Source: Candidatus Saccharimonadota bacterium
GTDB lineage: Bacteria; Patescibacteriota; Saccharimonadia; Saccharimonadales; Saccharimonadaceae
Direction of reading: 5' to 3'
NCBI GenBank assembly: GCA_030531645.1
Contig: JAUNNB010000004.1
Coordinates: forward strand, 1 to 64,000
DNA length: 64,000 nt
This document shows positions 28,092-36,210 of the stretch, one piece after another; the stretch's first letter is position 1, and every line of letters starts with the position of its first letter. The notes beneath the pieces are model-generated. The model was not told where the DNA came from, searched no databases, and saw only the letters and a list, made by a program, of their open reading frames with translations. The position numbers and the translations under genes are program-made.

Positions 28092-29142
28092 GTTTATTCT
28101 TGTTTATTTTACCCCAAATCCAAGGGATTTTTTTGGAGGTAACTTGGTATACTCCAACACACACAATATAGATCAGAATAGAACTAAAGAAGTAGAGGAT
28201 AAACATGAGAATCTTTGATGTGATGAATTCGTTTTTGACGTACTTTGCAATTTCTACGAAAAATGGGTGTACGAGGACTATTGCTATAGATGCGTTGGAT
28301 ATAGTTGACGCCGCTCGATTTAGCTTAGGATTATTGAAAAATTTCGAGAGAAAGATGATGCCGCTACTCCCCAAAATAGCATTAAGATAGAATAGCAGTG
28401 GAGATTTTCCCATGTAGGCGCTTGATGTCGAAATTTTCCCGTTAATGGAAGTAATCAAGCAAGACATGATTATGCAGCCCATACTCAATAGTATGAGGAT
28501 GAAACGTTTTGTCTCGATTTTGTTATAAAGGTGGAACAATATTTTGCCTAGACCAAAAAACGTAAAGCCTATCACGATTGATGCGATGAAGAAACGTCTG
28601 GGAATAAAGTATTTTCCGAGGATAGTATTACAGAATGCATCTGCGGTGCTAACAAGGAGGGCTACAATGACTGCAAGTTTTTCTAGTTTATACTGCGCCA
28701 CAATGTCGTATAATGTACGTATGGCGAATAATACTAGAATGAACCAAGAAGAGTGAGCTGGGCCATCTAGCCCATGGTAAACATTTTTCGGGATTACAAG
28801 AAGGCTCTCGAGCAAGTTTCCGTTATGTTTTGTAAACGCGAAAATAGTGGCGATAATGACGTTGAAAATGAGCCAAGGGATAAAGAGAGATAAGAAATTC
28901 TTTTGGATAGCTTCTTTTAGACTATCGCGTTTTTTCCAAAGCATACCACTTATCATGAAGAAAAGAGGCATATGAAAACCATAGATGAGAGTACGGATGA
29001 TATTTGAAGCGTCTTTGCCTTCAGAATTATAGCAATGTGCAAAGATAACAAGATAGAGCCCGATGATTTTTGCATAGTCGATCCATATTATTCGTTTTGT
29101 GGATTTTGGGTTGCGGGGGGGGGCGATTTGGTTTCTTGGCAT
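28084..29142 (-). CDS. Membrane acyltransferase, family 3 (OafA/YjjP-like)
   Basis: 352 residues, about ten TM segments. It begins with a short basic N-terminus, then KRIIWIDYAKIIGLYLVIFAHC, in which the R/D-Y/F-H pattern matches acyltransferase-3 proteins, and FHMPLFFMISG follows at TM2. It probably transfers acetyl groups to a surface glycan. A TACAAT box stands 6 nt before the ATG, so it too may be leaderless. It is convergent with the TagD-like gene and on the opposite strand from the rest of the locus. Confidence 0.88.
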   Translation of the reverse strand: MPRNQIAPPRNPKSTKRIIWIDYAKIIGLYLVIFAHCYNSEGKDASNIIRTLIYGFHMPLFFMISGMLWKKRDSLKEAIQKNFLSLFIPWLIFNVIIATIFAFTKHNGNLLESLLVIPKNVYHGLDGPAHSSWFILVLFAIRTLYDIVAQYKLEKLAVIVALLVSTADAFCNTILGKYFIPRRFFIASIVIGFTFFGLGKILFHLYNKIETKRFILILLSMGCIIMSCLITSINGKISTSSAYMGKSPLLFYLNAILGSSGIIFLSKFFNNPKLNRAASTISNASIAIVLVHPFFVEIAKYVKNEFITSKILMFILYFFSSILIYIVCVGVYQVTSKKIPWIWGKINKNKPN

Positions 29143-29148
29143 ATTTTT

Positions 29149-29154
29149 ATTGTA
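29149..29154 (-). promoter_or_regulatory. -10-like box of acyltransferase gene, leaderless spacing
   Basis: TACAAT on the minus strand ends 6 nt upstream of the ATG at 29142. Confidence 0.5.
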
Positions 29155-29472
29155 TCATGACGTGTGCGTATATGCTATTTATGGTAATGTTTACTGCTTG
29201 TTACGCGATTGTATTATTATAATTTGCTAGGTTATTACGTAGTTTTATGTAACTATCTTATTTAAACGAAAAGCTCCGACTTTCCATTGCATAAGTGATA
29301 CGCGTGGCTTAAAACGTATTGTAGAAAGACATATGTAGTGCTTCTATTATCTAGTTGGTGATTGCTAAACCTAGGATTTGCATGTAGGCTTTTGTATATC
29401 TAAATGTTGCATTGTGATTGAATTTTATTGATATAGGTTGAAGTTGTCATCGTTCGCTGGGGAAAATAAGAG
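29155..29472. other. AT-rich non-coding stretch between the glycan locus and the accessory island
   Basis: About 320 bp without a credible gene or known RNA. Stop codons occur in all frames. A TATAAT occurs at about 29217-29222 but leads to no start codon with good context. It may be a decayed junction. Confidence 0.5.
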
Positions 29473-29478
29473 TATAAT
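29473..29478 (+). promoter_or_regulatory. -10 box of the DUF2806-like gene
   Basis: TATAAT 27 nt before the ATG at 29506, with GAAAGGAT between as ribosome-binding site. Confidence 0.55.
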
Positions 29479-29505
29479 ATCAAATAAAATGAAAGGATAA
29501 TTATT

Positions 29506-30387
29506 ATGGGGAAAGACATAGAGAATTCGGCTAACATCAACACAGATGTGTCTATGTCTGGTATCAAGATGGAGGCGAATGCCATTGGCCTTGAAAGACC
29601 ACTGGTATGCTTGGTAGAGAGAATACTTAATCCAGATGACATACGTAAGCGAGGTATAGCTAGAAACGAAAATAAAATCGGAGTAAAAACCCGTAAGATA
29701 GTGGGGAGATCTCTTGATTATGAATATAAGAAATTATTAAGGGGTGAGGCTAACTTCGATGATATTTTGTCAAAAGCAAATCAGGTGCTGAAACAATATT
29801 CACATAGAGAGGATACAATCAATGAGATTGATGATGATTGGTTGTATAGATTTTGTGATACTGCAAGAGATACTTCAGACGAAATGATAAAAGATATTCT
29901 AGCAAATATATTGTGCGGAAAGTTGATGGATTGCAAGAGCTCAAATAGAAGGTTGTTGGATTTTCTAAAAAGTACTAACAAGGATGAACTTAATACATTT
30001 TTTAGGTTTGCAAGTATTTCGAGTAATATTGGGCTTTATCATATGGGTAGTGCACTAGCTCCTGGGAGGTTGATGAAATATGGATTACCTCCGTGTGATA
30101 TATTTAGGTTATCAGATGTAGGATTGATTAGTGCAGATAATATGAGGTGTATCCCGTTGGAAGATTCTAATACCATAGAGTATATGGATAGAAAAATTAG
30201 GATTACGAATAAGAATGGACAAAAGATGGAATTGAACATATACCAATTAACTGGGATGGGGGAACAATTATATAATTTCTCTGAACCGTATATTAAGTAT
30301 GGTGCCAAGAGGGAACAATATTTTAGGGATTTCAGAAAATACCTTGAGGATAGAGGATGTTCTGTGATTGAGAATAAGATTGGTTAA
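29506..30387 (+). CDS. Protein of unknown function, resembles DUF2806
   Basis: 293 residues, no signal peptide or TM segment. The stretch IDDDWLYRFCDTARDTSDEM followed by an ILANILCGKL-like helix and RRLLDFLK resembles the DUF2806 pattern (Asp-rich helix, then a Gly-Glu/Lys turn and RTL-like segment). The assignment is from motif memory. The C-terminal part (about 190-290) contains beta strands ending in YFRDFRKYLEDRGC. No function is known for the family; related proteins occur in accessory regions. GAAAGGAT precedes the start and the gene is followed by a separate promoter for the RNA/DUF3800 unit. Confidence 0.7.
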   Translation: MGKDIENSANINTDVSMSGIKMEANAIGLERPLVCLVERILNPDDIRKRGIARNENKIGVKTRKIVGRSLDYEYKKLLRGEANFDDILSKANQVLKQYSHREDTINEIDDDWLYRFCDTARDTSDEMIKDILANILCGKLMDCKSSNRRLLDFLKSTNKDELNTFFRFASISSNIGLYHMGSALAPGRLMKYGLPPCDIFRLSDVGLISADNMRCIPLEDSNTIEYMDRKIRITNKNGQKMELNIYQLTGMGEQLYNFSEPYIKYGAKREQYFRDFRKYLEDRGCSVIENKIG

Positions 30388-30410
30388 ACTCATATTAGAA
30401 TTTTTGTGTG

Positions 30411-30439
30411 TTGAAAAAAGGCGTCCTGTATGGTATAAT
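30411..30439 (+). promoter_or_regulatory. Promoter of the DUF3800-associated RNA
   Basis: TTGAAA (30411-30416), a 17-nt spacer and an extended TGG-TATAAT (30434-30439). The predicted start is near 30446, ten nucleotides before the first helix of the RNA. Confidence 0.75.
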
Positions 30440-30445
30440 GTGCTT

Positions 30446-30517
30446 AGACGTTAGATCGGCACCGAAAAGTCACCGGATGGTGGCCGGCCCGCAAGGGATA
30501 GGTGCCGACCCGTTTTT
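30446..30517 (+). ncRNA. Structured RNA upstream of a DUF3800 gene
   Basis: A perfect 8-bp closing helix (30456-30463 with 30501-30508) encloses two inner hairpins. One is CCC-GCAA-GGG (30488-30497) with a GNRA tetraloop. The other is CACC-GGAT-GGTG (30471-30482), or alternatively CCGG (30473-30476) with CCGG (30484-30487). A T5 run follows 4 nt after the closing helix. The next gene encodes a DUF3800 protein. Families of RNA motifs called DUF3800 motifs, found before DUF3800 genes, are known; which family this belongs to, if any, is unverified. The short T run could also act as an attenuator. Confidence 0.7.
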
Positions 30518-30541
30518 ACAAACTTTTACAGGAGGTACAGG

Positions 30542-31165
30542 GTGGCTGATTATATATATGTAGATGATTCTGGTGATTCTGGGTTGAAGGAAACGAGTTC
30601 GAGGTATTTATTTGCCGTAGCTGTTGTTGTACGTGACGAAAAGATAAAAAACGAATTATCTGATGCGATTTATTCATTTCGCAAGAATTTAGGCTGGAAT
30701 GACGGCGACGAATTGAAATTTAATAAGACGAATCGTAAAAAATACATAAAACAGTTTATAAAGGGTGTAAGTTGTTTTGACTTTGAAATTTATGCTGCTG
30801 TGTTAGACAAAGAGAGGCTAAATTTAGCAGAGAAGCGTGAATTGAGCAGTATAAAACCATTCATATTTTTGACAAGTTTTCTACTTAGTAAATTGAAGAT
30901 GAGCGAGCCTGATGTATATATAGATGGAGCTTATGGGCCGAAATACGTTAAACAGTCTCGCACCTATCTCAGACGGCAACTGAAGGAGCAAAAAATCATG
31001 AATTGTTCATTTCGTTTCGTAGATTCACGAAAAAATGATTTAATTCAATTGGCCGATATCGCGGCAGGTTCAATTGCTAGATTGTACACAGATACATCTA
31101 GAACAAGTGACGACTATGTGAAAATGTTTGGTGATAAAATAAAGAAAGTTTATGTATGGCGGTAG
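30542..31165 (+). CDS. DUF3800 domain protein
   Basis: 207 residues. The acidic start IYVDDSGDSG (D8, D9, D12) is typical of DUF3800, as are GDELKFNK (about 58-65) and the C-terminal DLIQLADIAAGSIARL, where Asp residues would complete a metal site. An RNase H-like nuclease fold has been suggested for the family; the function is not established. Translation starts at GTG with a strong AGGAGG site 6 nt away. The gene follows a structured RNA with its own promoter and overlaps the acyltransferase gene by 10 bp. Confidence 0.9.
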   Translation: MADYIYVDDSGDSGLKETSSRYLFAVAVVVRDEKIKNELSDAIYSFRKNLGWNDGDELKFNKTNRKKYIKQFIKGVSCFDFEIYAAVLDKERLNLAEKRELSSIKPFIFLTSFLLSKLKMSEPDVYIDGAYGPKYVKQSRTYLRRQLKEQKIMNCSFRFVDSRKNDLIQLADIAAGSIARLYTDTSRTSDDYVKMFGDKIKKVYVWR

Positions 31166-32163
31166 GTAAGAAGAAAAATTATATTACAGTATTAACGGTG
31201 CTATCCGCGTTTGCGGTGGTGATGTTGCACGCCAACGGCGCGTTTTGGACATACAAGAAGGGAACTGATTGGGCAATTGAGAACATCATTGAATGCATCT
31301 TTTACTTTGCGGTGCCGGTGTTTTGTATGGCATCGGGAGCGAAGTTGCTGGATTTTTCGAAGCGTTATAAAACGAGTGAATTCTTCAAAAAGCGAATTGG
31401 AAAAGTGTTGATCCCATTTGTGGTATGGAGCCTAGTGGGGGCGCTCTATTTCTGCCACAATGATATGACATTTTGGAGTTTGCTCTCGGGAATCTTTAAT
31501 TCTAAGTTTGTGCCGATTTATTGGTTCTTCATCATGATCTTTTCACTATACCTTGCGATGCCAATTTTCTCGGCGATTCCGGAAAGGAAACGAAAGAGCG
31601 TTTTTGGATATGCTATTATCATTGGGCTGATTATTAATATTGCTTTGCCATTTGTGTTTGCTTTGATGCATGCAACTTGGAACGGTGAGTTGTTCCTCTG
31701 GCCGGTGGGTGGATATATTATATATGCGCTGATGGGGTATTATATCGATAGATATGAAATTCCGAAGAAGTGGAGGATGGTGATTTATACTTTGGGCGTG
31801 GCAGGGCTGATGACGCATATCATTGGAACTTTTGTGTTATCCAATAATGCGGGTGAGATTGTGCGGACATTTAAAGGCTACCAAAATTTGCCGTGTGTAC
31901 TCTATTCGGCTGCGATATTTTTGGCGTTTAAGAATTTGGATAAAAAATTTACTCGGATGAAATTATTTGATGCGATAGCGCCAGCTACCTTTGGCGTGTA
32001 TCTGATACATTGGTTTGTGTTGGACATTTTCAAATACTATGCGAACATCAATATGGATAATGTGTTTGTGATTTTTGGCGTGGGAATTGGGCTATTTGTG
32101 TGGTGTGTACTAGCGACGAAGTTGCTGAAAAACATACCGATAGTTAGGCAAATTGTGCCGTAG
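31156..32163 (+). CDS. Membrane acyltransferase, family 3
   Basis: 335 residues with about ten TM segments. ITVLTVLSAFAVVMLHANGA and a PVFCMASGAKLL TM2 match the acyltransferase-3 family (surface-polysaccharide O-acyltransferases). The C-terminal FGVYLIHWFVLDI is typical. It overlaps the DUF3800 gene by 10 bp and has no clear Shine-Dalgarno, so it is probably translated by coupling. It is distinct in sequence from the acyltransferase at 28084-29142. Confidence 0.87.
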   Translation: MAVGKKKNYITVLTVLSAFAVVMLHANGAFWTYKKGTDWAIENIIECIFYFAVPVFCMASGAKLLDFSKRYKTSEFFKKRIGKVLIPFVVWSLVGALYFCHNDMTFWSLLSGIFNSKFVPIYWFFIMIFSLYLAMPIFSAIPERKRKSVFGYAIIIGLIINIALPFVFALMHATWNGELFLWPVGGYIIYALMGYYIDRYEIPKKWRMVIYTLGVAGLMTHIIGTFVLSNNAGEIVRTFKGYQNLPCVLYSAAIFLAFKNLDKKFTRMKLFDAIAPATFGVYLIHWFVLDIFKYYANINMDNVFVIFGVGIGLFVWCVLATKLLKNIPIVRQIVP

Positions 32164-32167
32164 CGTA

Positions 32168-32173
32168 TATAAT
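32168..32173 (+). promoter_or_regulatory. -10 box of pta, leaderless spacing
   Basis: TATAAT ends 6 nt before the ATG at 32180. It begins 5 nt after the end of the previous gene. Confidence 0.65.
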
Positions 32174-32179
32174 ATATAT

Positions 32180-32986
32180 ATGATTATTGATGAAATTATT
32201 GAGAGAGTTAAGACGCAGAAGATGCGCATAGTTTTGCCGGAAGGGGAGGACCCACGCGTAGTGGAAGCGGCGGAGAAATGCAAAGAATTTGCCGAGCCGA
32301 TTCTACTAGCCGGTGAAGATGCAATGGAGCGAGCTTGTGAGATGGTGTCTCGAGGGGAGGCGGATGGGATTGTCTCCGGAGCTTGCCATTCTACGGCGGA
32401 TACATTGCGTCCGGCTTTGCATCATTTTAAGGATGGCTATGCGTCTGCGTTTTTCTTGATGGAAATGCCGGATGGCAGGAAGTTTATTTTTGCGGATTCT
32501 GGGTTGAACCAGAATCCAACGGCAGAGCAACTTGGCAAAATTGCGGCGGATGCGGCGGATAGTTATGAGTTGATTGTCGGGGGAGAACCACGAGTGGCGA
32601 TGCTTTCGCATTCGACTTTTGGATCGGCAAGCCATCCGGATGTTGATAAGGTGGTGGAAGCTGTAAAGATAGCTAAAGAAAGAGCACCTATGCGTTTGAT
32701 TGATGGTGAGATGCAGGCGGATGTAGCGTTAAGTCTAGAGGTTGCCGAGAAAAAAGGTATAAAGTCTGAAGTAGCTGGCAAGGCTAATGTGTTAGTATTT
32801 CCAGATCTCGATGCAGGGAATATCGCCTATAAATTAGTGCAATATCTGGCTAATGCAAAGGCATATGGACCAATCGTGCAGGGTCTGGGGAAGCCAGTGA
32901 ATGATTTGTCTCGTGGATGCACGGCGGATGACATTGTGGGGGTGGTAGCGATTACGGCGCTTCAAGCCATAAATAAGAAGGATTAG
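32180..32986 (+). CDS. pta: Phosphate acetyltransferase, shortened form
   Basis: 268 residues. MRIVLPEGEDPRVVEAAEKC opens the phosphotransacetylase domain; GEADGIVSGACHSTADTLRP, SHSTFGSASHPDV and VFPDLDAGNIAYKLVQYL are its active-site segments. The enzyme interconverts acetyl-CoA and acetyl phosphate. The usual domain of ~325 residues is shortened by roughly 60 residues between the first strand (EPILLAGED) and MVSRGEADG. No acetate kinase is visible in the window. It may supply acetyl-CoA for the O-acetyltransferases, which is speculative. The start is set by the leaderless promoter. Confidence 0.88.
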   Translation: MIIDEIIERVKTQKMRIVLPEGEDPRVVEAAEKCKEFAEPILLAGEDAMERACEMVSRGEADGIVSGACHSTADTLRPALHHFKDGYASAFFLMEMPDGRKFIFADSGLNQNPTAEQLGKIAADAADSYELIVGGEPRVAMLSHSTFGSASHPDVDKVVEAVKIAKERAPMRLIDGEMQADVALSLEVAEKKGIKSEVAGKANVLVFPDLDAGNIAYKLVQYLANAKAYGPIVQGLGKPVNDLSRGCTADDIVGVVAITALQAINKKD

Positions 32987-32993
32987 GAACTCA

Positions 32994-33647
32994 GTGATTT
33001 ATATATTCTACGGAGACGACAGGAAACGAGCGACGGGTGAGGCGAAGACGATTTTAGGGAAGGGCTACGAGGTTTTTGATGCGGAGGCTTTGGAGCCGGC
33101 GGATCTCGCGGATATGTTTCTTGGACAGACATTGTTTCAAGAAAAACGCAAAATACTTATTCAGGATTTCTTTGCGAATAAGGCACTTGTTGGTGAATTG
33201 GCTTCGAATTTGGAAGGTGCTGAGAAAGGCTTGCCACAGTTTCTTGATACTGAACACGATATTGTGATTATTGGTGATAAGTTTGATAAGCGCTTGGTGC
33301 TTGGGAAGACACTTGCGAAGGATGAAAGAGTGAAATTGCAAGAGTTTAAGGTGCCTGAGGCGCAGGTGGATAGATTCTTGGCCTTTAATGTGTTTGACGA
33401 GGCGATGACGAATGGCGTTAGAGCGGTGAAGAAGTTGAGGCTAAATGAAACTAGCGAGGAACCGTATATGATGCTGGGGGCTTGGGCGTCTAAGGCACAG
33501 AAGAACTATGTGGCAAAGCCGACAGAGAAGAACAAGAAGATTTTGAAGGAACTTGCCAAGATAGATATTATGCTGAAGACGACCAATTATTCGAGTAAAC
33601 CTTGGACTGTGCTTGAGACATTTTTGCTTCGTCTTGAAAATATGTAA
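32994..33647 (+). CDS. holA: DNA polymerase III delta subunit-like protein
   Basis: 217 residues. It begins IYIFYGDDRKRA, then FDAEALEPADLADMFLGQTLF and KRKILIQDFF, matching the N-terminal domain of the clamp-loader delta subunit. The C-terminal LAKIDIMLKTTNYSSKPWTV and FLLRLEN match its domain III. It is about 110-130 residues shorter than E. coli HolA, which is common in reduced genomes. The start is GTG with AGGAAC upstream, 7 bp after pta. The divergence makes this a probable, not certain, assignment. Confidence 0.72.
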   Translation: MIYIFYGDDRKRATGEAKTILGKGYEVFDAEALEPADLADMFLGQTLFQEKRKILIQDFFANKALVGELASNLEGAEKGLPQFLDTEHDIVIIGDKFDKRLVLGKTLAKDERVKLQEFKVPEAQVDRFLAFNVFDEAMTNGVRAVKKLRLNETSEEPYMMLGAWASKAQKNYVAKPTEKNKKILKELAKIDIMLKTTNYSSKPWTVLETFLLRLENM

Positions 33648-33707
33648 AAAGTGTTGCAAAAAATTTTCTATTGTGCTAATGTATAAGTAGAAAAGGTCTA
33701 AACAAAC

Positions 33708-35429
33708 ATGCAAACAGATTACACTGAAGATGTTCAAGAACCAAATGTGAAACCGGCTGAAGAGCCGACTAAATCTATTTCTGAGCAGTTATCGGATTTG
33801 GTAGCGAAGGTTGCCGATAAGGTAAATGCCAGTGAGAATATTTTGGTGGCGTTGTCGCGTGATCCGAACGTAGATGAAATGTCTGCGGCGATTGCGATTT
33901 CGATGATTTTGGACCAAATGGGGAAGCATGTTACGGCGATTTACTCTGGTGAAACGCCAAATACATTGGAATTTTTGAAACCTGATGATACCTTTGAGAA
34001 GAACACGAATTCGCTCCAGGACTTTATTATTGCGATTGATAAAAATAAGGCAGACCACCTGAGATATAAGATTGAAGGTGATTATGTGAAGGTCTATATT
34101 ACGCCTTATAGGACGGTAATTTCTGAGAAAGATCTCGAATATGAACGCGGCGATTATAATGTTGACCTCGTGATTACATTTAATGTAGATTCTGGTGAGA
34201 CGATTGATGGCGCGCTCGAAGAATATGGCCGTATTATGCATGATGCAACGGCGGTGAATATTACGACTTCCGTACCTGGACACTTTGCAGAGACCGAATG
34301 GGCGGATCCAGCAGCTTCGTCAGTCTGTGAAATGGTGATGGTGCTTGCTGATAAGATGGGATTCAAGGATTATTCTGCAGAGATTGCAACTGCGCTTCTT
34401 ACAGGTATCGTGGCTGCTACTGAGAGGTTTTCGAATAATCGCACGACGCCAGATACTATGTCTCTCGCATCGAAGTTGATGGGTGCCGGTGCGGATCAGC
34501 AGTTGATTTCATCGAATATTATGAAGCCGGCTGAAGAAGAGAAGAAGGAAGAGCCTGCTAAGGAAGAACCTAGTACGGATGAGCCTGCCAAGGATGATGT
34601 AAAGGAAGATACACCAGAAGAGAAGCCGGTCGAAGAGCCTGCTGAAAGTTCTGCTAATGAACCTACAGAAGAGAAGCCGGTTGAAGATTTGAAGGCTTCG
34701 GAAGTGATCGAACCACCAAAGGTGGAAGATAATCCGTTGATTCCTGCGCCAGTGCTTAATGTACCAGAAGCACCCGTGATGGCGGAGGCACCAGCTGCAC
34801 CGGTGATGCCAAGTGCGCCAGAAGTTGTGGAGTCACCAAAGGTGGAAGAGCAACCGATGATTGCGCCAGAACCGGTGGCGCCAGCTCCTGAGCCTGCTCC
34901 AGAGCCGGAACAAGTACCAGTGATTCCTGAAGTCCCAACTACACCGGATAATTCTGTACCAGAAATTCAATATGTAGCTCCTGCGCCAGAGGTGGTAGAA
35001 GTGCCAAAGCCACTTGAGATTCCTGAGCCATCTATGGCACCAGAACCTTCGGAAGTGCCTGGGCCAGCCCCTGTTCCAGATACGGTTGATCTGAAACCAG
35101 TTTCAGATAACCCATTGCCAATGCCAGATCTCAACAGTATGCCACCGACACCACAGATTGATTTTTCAAATCCAACGATGCCACCTGCACCTGCTCAGGC
35201 TGCGCCAATAGCTCCGCAATTCATTGCGCCTGATGCAGCTCCAGAGAAGGCATTTGTGACAAATATGGATACGCCAATGATTTCGAAGTCTTTCGCTGAC
35301 CCACAGGAAGAGCATACGCCGAACCCAATCTTTATTTCAGGTGCTTCATCGACAGGTCTTCCACCAGATCCAGCGGCATTCCAGATTCCACATCCAGAGA
35401 ATCTTGACCAAAAAGATTTACAACAATAA
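33708..35429 (+). CDS. Degenerate DHH-family protein with long Pro/Glu-rich tail
   Basis: 573 residues. Residues ~40-270 follow the DHH/RecJ-like phosphoesterase fold: ILVALSRDPNVDEMSAAIAI stands where hxNPDgDalGS is expected, and NITTSVPGHF followed by ADPAASSVCEMV is where the DHH motif should be. The DHH His pair is missing, so phosphodiesterase activity is doubtful. The rest (about 272-573) is low-complexity Pro/Glu/Ala/Val sequence with no predicted fold. Possible promoter TTGCAA, 17 nt, TAATGT at 33654-33682. A terminator follows. Confidence 0.8.
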   Translation: MQTDYTEDVQEPNVKPAEEPTKSISEQLSDLVAKVADKVNASENILVALSRDPNVDEMSAAIAISMILDQMGKHVTAIYSGETPNTLEFLKPDDTFEKNTNSLQDFIIAIDKNKADHLRYKIEGDYVKVYITPYRTVISEKDLEYERGDYNVDLVITFNVDSGETIDGALEEYGRIMHDATAVNITTSVPGHFAETEWADPAASSVCEMVMVLADKMGFKDYSAEIATALLTGIVAATERFSNNRTTPDTMSLASKLMGAGADQQLISSNIMKPAEEEKKEEPAKEEPSTDEPAKDDVKEDTPEEKPVEEPAESSANEPTEEKPVEDLKASEVIEPPKVEDNPLIPAPVLNVPEAPVMAEAPAAPVMPSAPEVVESPKVEEQPMIAPEPVAPAPEPAPEPEQVPVIPEVPTTPDNSVPEIQYVAPAPEVVEVPKPLEIPEPSMAPEPSEVPGPAPVPDTVDLKPVSDNPLPMPDLNSMPPTPQIDFSNPTMPPAPAQAAPIAPQFIAPDAAPEKAFVTNMDTPMISKSFADPQEEHTPNPIFISGASSTGLPPDPAAFQIPHPENLDQKDLQQ

Positions 35430-35435
35430 CAGGGC

Positions 35436-35461
35436 GCGCCTAACTAGACAGGCGCGTTTTT
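35436..35461 (+). terminator. Rho-independent terminator after the DHH-like gene
   Basis: CGCGCC stem with a 10-nt loop and GGCGCG, then TTTT and a further T run. Confidence 0.85.
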
Positions 35462-35467
35462 GTTTGT

Positions 35468-35473
35468 TATAAT
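35468..35473 (+). promoter_or_regulatory. -10 box of the rhodanese-like gene
   Basis: TATAAT 24 nt before the ATG at 35498, with GGAGGA between. It directly follows the terminator T run. Confidence 0.6.
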
Positions 35474-35497
35474 TGGGTCTAATAAAAATGGAGGAAT

Positions 35498-36208
35498 ATG
35501 AAAGAAAATAAGTCGTCCGTTGTCAGGACTGTAATCGGTGTGGTGGGCGTAATAATTGTTCTTGTTGCTGGCGTTTTGATTGGCCAAGCTACAAAGCAAC
35601 CAAAAGAGGAAAAACTTGCTGAACTCCCTAAGCCAGAGATTTCTGAGGGTATGCGTGGCGAGCTTGGAATTGATAAAAATATCAATGAATCTACGATTGA
35701 TAATTATCTTAATCGTAGCGACTCTGTTTATCGTGATGTAAGGCTCTTTGATGATCCAGGGAACTATGCTGCAATTGGTGGTGATTCGTATATGTCTGGA
35801 ATTATCGAAGGTTTTGAAGTTGTTCCTTATCCTTATCTTGCACCGCTTGCTGGTCTCCCAGAAGCAGTTGGTAAAGGCTATACTGGAAAAACTTTGTTCA
35901 GCACTGATAAAAATGGTAACTATGTTGCTAATTACGTTGAATCAAAGCAGATTCTCGAAGATTTGTTCCCAAAAGATAAAGTTATCTTCATCATGTGTGG
36001 TGGCGGTGGCTATGCTGGCATGACCAAGGCTTTGCTTGTCTCTCAAGGTTGGGACGCTGACAAGATTTATGACATTGGTGGCTACTGGTATTATGAAGGC
36101 GACCATAAAGTCCAGATTAAGACTACAATTGATGGTGTAGACACCTATGCTTTTTGGAAAGTTAATTACCACAGTATCGACTTTAATACTCTTCATAAGA
36201 AGGCTTAA
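35498..36208 (+). CDS. Membrane-anchored rhodanese-like protein
   Basis: 236 residues. One TM segment (about 11-31) anchors an outward domain. YRDVRLFDDPGNYAAIGG, SGIIEGFEVVPYPYL and IFIMCGGGGYAGMTKALLVS follow the rhodanese pattern of DVR, GxIxG and active-site Cys (C167). The Gly-rich loop after Cys is longer than usual, so sulfur transfer is possible but unproven. It carries GGAGGA upstream and is followed 2 bp later by a thioredoxin-like protein, which hints at an extracytoplasmic redox role. Confidence 0.75.
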   Translation: MKENKSSVVRTVIGVVGVIIVLVAGVLIGQATKQPKEEKLAELPKPEISEGMRGELGIDKNINESTIDNYLNRSDSVYRDVRLFDDPGNYAAIGGDSYMSGIIEGFEVVPYPYLAPLAGLPEAVGKGYTGKTLFSTDKNGNYVANYVESKQILEDLFPKDKVIFIMCGGGGYAGMTKALLVSQGWDADKIYDIGGYWYYEGDHKVQIKTTIDGVDTYAFWKVNYHSIDFNTLHKKA

Positions 36209-36210
36209 GG

